The notes beneath the pieces are model-generated. The model saw only the letters and a program-made list of their open reading frames with translations, was not told the origin of the DNA and did no database searches. DNA of 30,148 nucleotides from Saccoglossus kowalevskii (lineage: Eukaryota > Hemichordata > Enteropneusta > Harrimaniidae): positions 1 through 30,148 of the forward strand of contig NW_003116813.1 of the NCBI RefSeq assembly GCF_000003605.2. The letters run 5' to 3'. The position numbers and the translations under genes were made by a program. This document shows, one piece after another, positions 23,261 to 30,148 of this stretch. The stretch's first letter is position 1. Every line of letters starts with the position of its first letter.

Positions 23261-24060
23261 GTCACAACAGCGACAGCAGTGTCACTAAACTGGACATTGA
23301 TACATAACAGCGACAGCAGTGTCACTAAACTGGACATTGATACACAACAGTGACATCAGTGTCACTAAACTGGACATTACTACACAACAGTGACATCAGT
23401 TTCACTAAACTGGACATTGATACACAACAGCGACAGCAGTGTCACTAAACTGGACATTGATACACAACAGCGACAGCAGTGTCACTAAACTGGACATTAG
23501 TACACAACAGCGACAGCAGTGTCACTAAACTGGACATTGATACACAAAAGTGACATCAGTGTCACTAAACTGGACATTAGTACACAGCAGTGACATCAGT
23601 GTCACTAAACTGGACATTGATACACAACAGCGACAGCAGTGTCACTAAACTAGACATTGATACACAACAGTGACAGCAATGTCACTAAACTGGACATTAG
23701 TACACAACAGTGACAGCAATGTCACTAAACTGTACATTAGTACACAACAGTGACATCTGTGTCACTAAACTGGACATTGATACACAACAGCGACAGCAGT
23801 GTCACTAAACTGGACATTAGTACACAACAGCGACAGCAGTGTCACTAAACTAGACATTGATACACAACAGTGACAGCAATGTCACTAAACTGGACATTAG
23901 AACACAACAGCGACATCAGTGTCACTAAACTGGACATTAGTCACAACAGCGACAGCAGTGGCACTAAACAGGATATTGATACACAACAGCGACAGCAGTG
24001 TCACTAAACTGGACATTGATACACAACAGTGACATCAGTGTCATTAAACTGGACATTAGT
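23261..24060 (+). repeat. Copy of the 601-1560 segment, shorter by four monomers
   Basis: It matches the left end of the window at an offset of 22660 up to the ACACAAAAG monomer and 22500 from GACATCTGTG onward, so 160 bp are missing. From about 24120 it carries TCACTAGACTGG and instead follows the 15.3-kb block. It is therefore a junction of two source blocks. Confidence 0.8.
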
Positions 24061-24800
24061 ACACAACAGTGACATCAGTTTCACTAAACTGGACATTGAT
24101 ACACAACAGCGACAGCAGTGTCACTAAACTGGACATTGATACACAACAGTGACAGCAATGTCACTAGACTGGACATTAGTACACAACAGCGGCAGCAGTG
24201 TCACTAAACTGGACATTGATACACAACAGTGACATCAGTGTCACTAAACTGGACATTAGTACACAACAGTGACATCAGTGTCACTAAACTGGACATTGAT
24301 ACACAGCAGCGACAGCAGTGTCACTAAACTAGACATTGATACACAACAGTGACAGCAATGTCACTAAACTGGACATTAGTACACAACAGCGACGTCAGTG
24401 TCACTAAACTGGACATTAGTCACAACAGCGACAGCAGTGTCACTAAACTGGACATTGATACACAACAGTGACATCAGTGTCACTAAACTGGACATTAGTA
24501 CAAAATAGTGACAGCAGTGTCACTAAACTGGACATTGACACACAACAGCGACAGCAGTGTCACTAAACTGGACATTAGTACAGAACAGTGACAGCAATGT
24601 CACTAAACTGGACATTGATACACAACAGCGACAGCAGTGTCACTAAACTGGACATTGGTACACAACAGTGACAGCAGTGTCACTAAACTGGACATTGATA
24701 CACAACAGCGACAGCAGTGTCACTAAACTGGACATTGGTACACAACAGCGACAGCAGTGTCACTAAACTGGACATTGATACACAACAGCGACATCAGTGT
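24061..24800 (+). repeat. Mosaic satellite segment with the ATTGGT/CAGAACAG module
   Basis: The order ACAAAATAG, GTACAGAACAG with GCAATG, and two ATTGGT monomers (24480-24770) matches modules at about 10040-10320 and 17520-17830. The variant ATTGACACAC (near 24534) is private. No gene is seen. Confidence 0.75.
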
Positions 24801-26040
24801 CAATACACTGGACATTGATACACAACAGCGACAACCTCAGTGTCACTAAACTGGACATTAGTACACAACAGTGGCAGCAGTGTCACTAAACTGGACATTA
24901 GTACACAACAGTGACATCAGTGTCACTAAACTGGACATTGATACACAACAGCAACAGCAGTGTCACTAAACTGGACATTAGTACACAACAGCGACAGCAG
25001 TGTCACTAAACTAGACATTGATACACAACAGTGACAGCAATGTCACTAAACTGGACATTAGTACACAACAGCGACATCAGTGTCACTAAACTGGACATTG
25101 ATACACAACAGAGACAGCAGTGTCACTAACTGGACATTGATACACAACAGTGACATCAGTGTCACTAAACTGGACATTAGTACACAACAGTGACATCAGT
25201 GTCACTAAACTGGATATTGATACACAACAGCGACAGCAGTGTCACTAAACTGGACATTGATACACAACAGCGACAGCAGTGTCAATACACTGGACATTGA
25301 TACACAACAGCGACAACTTCAGTGTCACTAAACTGGACATTAGTACACAACAGTGGCAGCAGTGTCACTAAACTGGACATTAGTACACAACAGTGACATC
25401 AGTGTCACTAAACTGGACATTGATACACAACAGCAACAGCAGTGTCACTAAACTGGACATTAGTACACAACAGCGACAGCAGTGTCACTAAACTAGACAT
25501 TGATACACAACAGTGACAGCAATGTCACTAAACTGGACATTAGTACACAACAGCGACATCAGTGTCACTAAACTGGACATTGATACACAACAGAGACAGC
25601 AGTGTCACTAACTGGACATTGATACACAACAGTGACATCAGTGTCACTAAACTGGACATTAGTACACAACAGTGACATCAGTGTCACTAAACTGGATATT
25701 GATACACAACAGCGTCAGCAGTGTCACTAAACTGGACATTGATACACAACAGCGACAGCAGTGTCAATACACTGGACATTGATACACAACAGCGACAACT
25801 TCAGTGTCACTAAACTGGACATTAGTACACAACAGTGGCAGCAGTGTCACTAAACTGGACATTAGTACACAACAGTGACATCAGTGTCATTAAACTGGAC
25901 ATTAGTACACAACAGCGACAGCAGTGTCACTAAACTAGACATTGATACACAACAGTGACAGCAATGTCACTAAACTGGACATTAGTACACAACAGCGACA
26001 TCAGTTTCACTAAACTGGACATTAGTCACAACAGCGACAG
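24800..26040 (+). repeat. Second domain of the 12-monomer, 482-bp HOR
   Basis: Markers at 25109 and 25591 are 482 bp apart. AATACA with CAACCTCAG opens the block near 24801-24840, followed by CAACTTCAG near 25316 and 25797. The order of GTGGCAGCAG, CAGCAACAG, CTAGAC and ATTAGT monomers equals that at 10384-11830. CAACCTCAG comes first and CAACTTCAG follows in both domains, so the domain was probably copied as a block about 14 kb away. It ends in the GTGCCACTAAACAGG 39-mer near 26025. Confidence 0.83.
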
Positions 26041-26351
26041 CAGTGCCACTAAACAGGACATTGATACACAACAGCGACAGCAGTGTCACTAAACTGGACA
26101 TTGATACACAACAGTGACAGCAGTGTCACTAAACTGGACATTGATACACAACAGTGACAGCAATGTCACTAAACTGGACATTAGTACACAACAGCGACAG
26201 CAGTGTCACTAAACTGGACATTGATACACAACAGTGACATCAGTGTCACTAAACTGGACATTAGTACACAACAGTGACATCAGTGTCACTAAACTGGACA
26301 TTGATACACAACAACGACAGCAGTGTCACTAAACTAGACATTGATACACAA

Positions 26352-27572
26352 CAGTGACAGCAGTGTCACTAAACTGGACATTGATACACAACAGTGACAT
26401 CAGTGTCACTAAACTGGACATTAGTACACAACAGTGACATCAGTGTCACTAAACTGGATATTGATACACAACAGCGATAGCAGTGTCACTAAACTGGACA
26501 TTAGTACACAATAGTGACAGCAGTGTCACTAAACTGGACATTGATATACAACAGCGACAGCAGTGTCACTAAACTGGACATTAGTACACAACAGTGACAG
26601 CAATGTCACTAAACTGGACATTGATACACAACAGCGACAGCAGTGTCACTAAACTGGACATTGGTACACAACAGTGACAGCAGTGTCACTAAACTGGACA
26701 TTGATACACAACAGCGACAGCAGTGTCGCTAAACTGGACATTGGTACACAACAGCGACAGCAGTGTCACTAAACTGGACATTGATACACAACAGTGACAT
26801 CAGTGTCACTAAACTGGACATTAGTACACAACAGTGACATCAGTGTCACTAAACTGGACATTGATACACAACAGCGACAGCAGTGTCACTAAACTAGACA
26901 TTGATAAACAACAGTGACAGCAATGTCACTAAACTGGACATTAGTACGCAACAGCGACATCAGTGTCACTAAACTGGACATTGATACACAACAGAGACAG
27001 CAGTGTCACTAACTGGACATTGATACACAACAGTGACATCAGTGTCACTAAACTGGACATTAGTACACAACAGTGACATCAGTGTCACTAAACTGGATAT
27101 TGATACAGAACAGCGACAACAGTGTCACTAAACTGGACATTGATACACAACAGCGACAGCAGTGTCAATACACTGGACATTGATACACAACAGCGACAAC
27201 CTCAGTGTCACTAAACTGGACATTAGTACACAACAGTGGCAGCAGTGTCACTAAACTGGACATTAGTACACAACAGTGACATCAGTGTCACTAAACTGGA
27301 CATTGATACACAACAGCGACAGCAGTGTCACTAAACTAGACATTGATACACAACAGTGACAGCAATGTCACTAAACTGGACATTAGTACACAACAGCGAC
27401 ATCAGTGTCACTAAACTGGACATTAGTCACAACAGCGACAGCAGTGCCACTAAACAGGACATTGATACACAACAGCGACAGCAGTGTCACTAAACTGGAC
27501 ATTGATACACAACAGTGACATCAGTGTCACTAAACTGGACATTAGTACACAACAGTGACATCAGTTTCACTA
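26352..27572 (+). repeat. 1.2-kb block duplicated from 17390-18610
   Basis: Partner at an offset of 8962 with the GATATACAAC, TCGCTAAACTGG and GATAAACAAC variants. Private changes include ATTAGTACGCAAC near 26941 and GATACAGAACAG near 27102. Confidence 0.85.
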
Positions 27573-29050
27573 AACTGGACATTGATACACAACAGCCACA
27601 GCAGTGTCACTAAACTGGACATTGATACACAACAGTGACAGCAATGTCACTAAACTGGACATTAGTACACAACAGCGACAGCAGTGTCACTAAACTGGAC
27701 ATTGATACACAACAGTGACATCAGTGTCACTAAACTGGACATTAGTACACAACAGTGACATCAGTGTCACTAAACTGGACATTGATACACAACAGCGACA
27801 GCAGTGTCACTAAACTAGACATTGATACACAACAGTGACAGCAATGTCACTAAACTGGACATTAGTACACAACAGCGACATCAGTGTCACTAAACTGGAC
27901 ATTAGTCACAACAGCGACAGCAGTGCCACTAAACTAGACATTGATACACAACAGTGACATCAGTGTCACTAAACTGGACATTAGTACACAACAGTGACAT
28001 CAGTGTCACTAAACTGGATATTGATACACAACAGCGACAGCAGTGTCACTAAACTGGACATTGATACACAACAGTGACAGCAATGTCACTAAACTGGACA
28101 TTAGTACACAACAGCGACATCAGTGTCACTAAACTGGACATTGATACACAACAGAGACAGCAGTGTCACTAACTGGACATTGATACACAACAGTGACATC
28201 AGTGTCACTAAACTGGACATTAGTACACAACAGTGACAGCAATGTCACTAAACTGGACATTAGTACACAACAGCGACAGCAGTGTCACTAAACTAGACAT
28301 TAGTACACAACAGCGACAGCAGTGTCACTAAACTGGACATTGATACACAACAGTGACATCAGTGTCACTAAACTGGACATTAGTACACAACAGTGACATC
28401 AGTGTCACTAAACTGGACATTAGTACACAACAGCGACATCAGTGTCACTAAACTGGACATTGATACACAACAGAGACAGCAGTGTCACTAACTGGACATT
28501 GATACACAACAGTGACATCAGTGTCACTAAACTGGACATTAGTACACAACAGTGACATCGGTGTCACTAAACTGGATATTGATACACAACAGCGACAGCA
28601 GTGTCACTAAACTGGACATTGATACACAACAGCGACAGCAGTGTCAATACACTGGACATTGATACACAACAGCGACAACTTCAGTGTCACTAAACTGGAC
28701 ATTAGTACACAACAGTGGCAGCAGTGTCACTAAACTGGACATTAGTACACAACAGTGACATCAGTGTCATTAAACTGGACATTGATACACAACAGGGACA
28801 GCAGTGTCACTAAACTGGACATTAGTACACAACAGCGACAGCAGTGTCACTAAACTAGACATTGATACACAACAGTGACAGCAATGTCACTAAACTGGAT
28901 ATGGATACACAACAGTGACATCAGTGTCACTAAACTGGACATTAGTACACAACAGTGACATCAGTGTCACTAAACTGGATATGGATACACAACAGCGACA
29001 GCAGTGTCACTAAACTGGACATTGATACACAACAGCGACAGCAGTGTCAA
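27573..29050 (+). repeat. Right-lineage mosaic before the lineage switch
   Basis: 27701-28055 matches 9693-10047. CAGAGAC markers at 28152 and 28471 are 319 bp apart (eight monomers minus one base). CATCGGTG (near 28557), AATACA and CAACTTCAG (near 28678) then follow the 16510-type block. A private GGATATGGATAC variant occurs twice, at 28898 and 28978, exactly two monomers apart. Confidence 0.78.
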
Positions 29051-29596
29051 TACACTGGACATTGATACACAACAGCGACAACATCAGTGTCACTAAACTG
29101 GACATTAGTACACAACAGTGACAGCAATGTCACTAAACTGTACATTAGTACACAACAGTGACATCAGTGTCACTAAACTGGACATTGATATACAACAGCG
29201 ACAGCAGTGTCACTAAACTGGACATTAGTACACAACAGCGACAGCAGTGTCATTAAACTAGACATTGATACACAACAGTAACAGCAATGTCACTAAACTG
29301 GACATTAGTACACAACAGCGACAGCAGTGTCACTAAACTAGACATTGATACACAACAGTGACAGCAGTGTCACTAACTGGACATTGATACACAACAGTGA
29401 CATCAGTGTCACTAAACTGGACATTAGTACACAACAGTGACATCAGTGTCACTAAACTGGATATTGATACACAACAGCGACAGCAGTGTCACTAAACTGG
29501 ACATTGATACACAACAGCGACAGCAATGTCACTAAACTGGACATTGATACACAACAGCGACAGCAGTGTCAATAAACTGGACATTGATACACAACA
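29026..29596 (+). repeat. 0.57-kb left-lineage block copied from the 7.5-kb region
   Basis: Partner of 7490-8060 at an offset of 21536. Its left edge is chimeric: AATACA (right lineage) near 29049 is followed within one monomer by CAACATCAG (left lineage) near 29088. Every other CAACATCAG monomer with an intact preceding site that I checked follows AATAAA, or the CAATAAA of 8035. Confidence 0.8.
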
Positions 29597-30143
29597 GCGA
29601 CAACAGCAGTGTCAATAAACTGGACATTGATACACAACAGCGACAGCAATGTCACTAAACTGTACATTAGTATACAACAGTGACATCAGTGTCACTAAAC
29701 TGGACATTTGTCACAACAGCGACAGCAATGCCACTAAACAGGACATTGATACACAACAGCGACAGCAGTGTCACTAAACTGGACATTGATACACAACAGT
29801 GACATCAGTGTCACTAAACTGGACATTAGTACACAAGAGTGACATCAGTTTCACTAAACTGGACATTGATACACAACAGCGACAGCAGTGTCACTAACTG
29901 GACATTGATACACAACAGTGACATCAGTGTCACTAAACTGGACATTAGTACACAACAGTGACATCAGTGTCACTAAACTGGATATTGATACACAACAGCG
30001 ACAGCAGTGTCACTAAACTGGACATTGATACACAACAGCGACAGCAATGTCACTAAACTGGACATTGATACACAACAGCGACAGCAGTGTCAATAAACTG
30101 GACATTGATACACAACAGCGACAACAGCAGTGTCAATAAACTG
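29370..30143 (+). repeat. 521-bp tandem repeat at the right end
   Basis: 29370-29622 and 29891-30143 (253 bp each) are identical by eye at an offset of 521. Both run from the 39-mer TCACTAACTGG through GGATATTGAT, GCAATG and AATAAA to the +3 monomer CAACAGCAG and a second AATAAA. Between them lies a piece (about 29700-29880) shared with 13331-13510, carrying ATTTGTCAC and ACACAAGAG. Confidence 0.83.
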
Positions 30144-30148
30144 ATGAA
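30144..30148. other. Possible array edge (loss of consensus in the last five bases)
   Basis: After AATAAACTG the repeat should continue GACAT, as it does at 29623. The window instead ends ATGAA. Five bases are too few to separate an array boundary, a broken monomer or a contig-end artefact. Confidence 0.4.

Larger units (their letters stand above)
1..30148 (+). repeat. 40-bp tandem satellite array filling the window
   Basis: Every part of the window aligns to a 40-bp head-to-tail unit. A good typical copy is 742-781: it begins TCACTAAACTGG, continues with ACATTGATACAC and ends with AACAGCGACAGCAGTG. Orientation never inverts and no unique spacer or foreign insertion is seen. Recurrent variant sites are the GA/AG pair in ATTGAT or ATTAGT, the C/T/A site in CAGCGAC, the GCAG/TCAG/GCAA segment, and CTGG/CTAG. 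Length variants are 39-mers (TCACTAACTGG, or ATTAGTCACAAC) and a 43-mer with an extra ACA (GACAACATCAG). Each monomer carries stop codons, and 40 is not divisible by 3, so reading frames rotate and break. The family is not one I recognise. Array size and nested HORs suggest a eukaryotic nuclear satellite; this is inference. Confidence 0.97.

Noticed and set aside
1-30148. CRISPR array
   Set aside because: Units are contiguous 40-mers with no unique spacers, the variable sites are shared polymorphisms, and there is no cas gene or leader.
1-30148. Tandem-repeat protein gene (for example a mucin-like coding minisatellite)
   Set aside because: A 40-bp period is not a multiple of three and every frame meets stops within a few monomers. 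39- and 43-mers break frame further.
1-30148. Known centromere or telomere motif (CENP-B box, TTAGGG-type array)
   Set aside because: I searched by eye for the TTCG...CGGG core and TTAGGG-like runs and saw none. The GTTAG-like strings are single and out of array.
1-30148. Nucleosome phasing by the monomer (four monomers = 160 bp, twelve = 480 bp)
   Set aside because: The arithmetic is suggestive, but the 602-bp unit does not fit it and sequence alone gives no positioning evidence.

Overview
The whole window is one tandem satellite (minisatellite-type) array. I see no protein-coding gene, tRNA, rRNA, transposon or CRISPR locus. The basic unit is 40 bp, is always in the same orientation, and runs head-to-tail from base 1 to about base 30143, roughly 750 monomers. 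A long homogeneous satellite with nested higher-order structure points to a eukaryotic nuclear genome (heterochromatin, pericentromere, subtelomere or an expanded minisatellite). I do not recognise the monomer family and cannot name a species. The typical monomer is about 45% GC, has one CpG, and is A-rich and T-poor on the + strand (about 15 A to 7 T).

Monomers differ at a few recurrent sites: ATTGAT/ATTAGT (rarely ATTGGT or ATTAAT), CAGCGAC/CAGTGAC/CAGAGAC, GCAG/TCAG/GCAA, CTGGAC/CTAGAC, TCACTAA/TCAATAA, and three length variants (two kinds of 39-mer and a 43-mer). Read as an ordered string, these variants show higher-order repeats (HORs). A 15-monomer, 602-bp HOR is clearest at 6094-7297, with derivatives of 12, 13, 14 and 20 monomers. 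A different 12-monomer, 482-bp HOR lies at 10384-11830 and again at about 24800-26040. Larger blocks of 0.5-1.3 kb carrying shared rare variants recur 0.3-22.7 kb apart.

Layout: 1-1730 mixed monomers, partly duplicated at 23.3-24.1 kb; 1731-1935 a divergent CpG-dense islet of about five monomers; 1936-6093 irregular HORs; 6094-9425 the most regular HOR block (left lineage, tagged by AATAAA and CAACATCAG); 9426-10383 transition; 10384-11830 the 12-mer HOR (right lineage, tagged by AATACA and CAACCTCAG or CAACTTCAG); 11831-19480 a mosaic of duplicated blocks, with an indel cluster at 14101-14165 and a 358-bp tandem duplication at 15913; 19480-23260 an ATTGGT-rich super-repeat of about 1.4 kb; 23261-29050 more copies of earlier blocks; 29050-30143 return of the left lineage. 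The last five bases (30144-30148) leave the repeat consensus and may mark the array edge.

The most notable sequence-level property is a short perfect inverted repeat in many monomers, AGTGACA-(TCAG or GCAA)-TGTCACT. A transcript of the array would therefore be a regular string of hairpins. The commonest polymorphism (CG/TG) falls inside this stem, and in a minus-strand transcript both states still pair. Whether the array is transcribed or bound by a protein cannot be decided from sequence alone.
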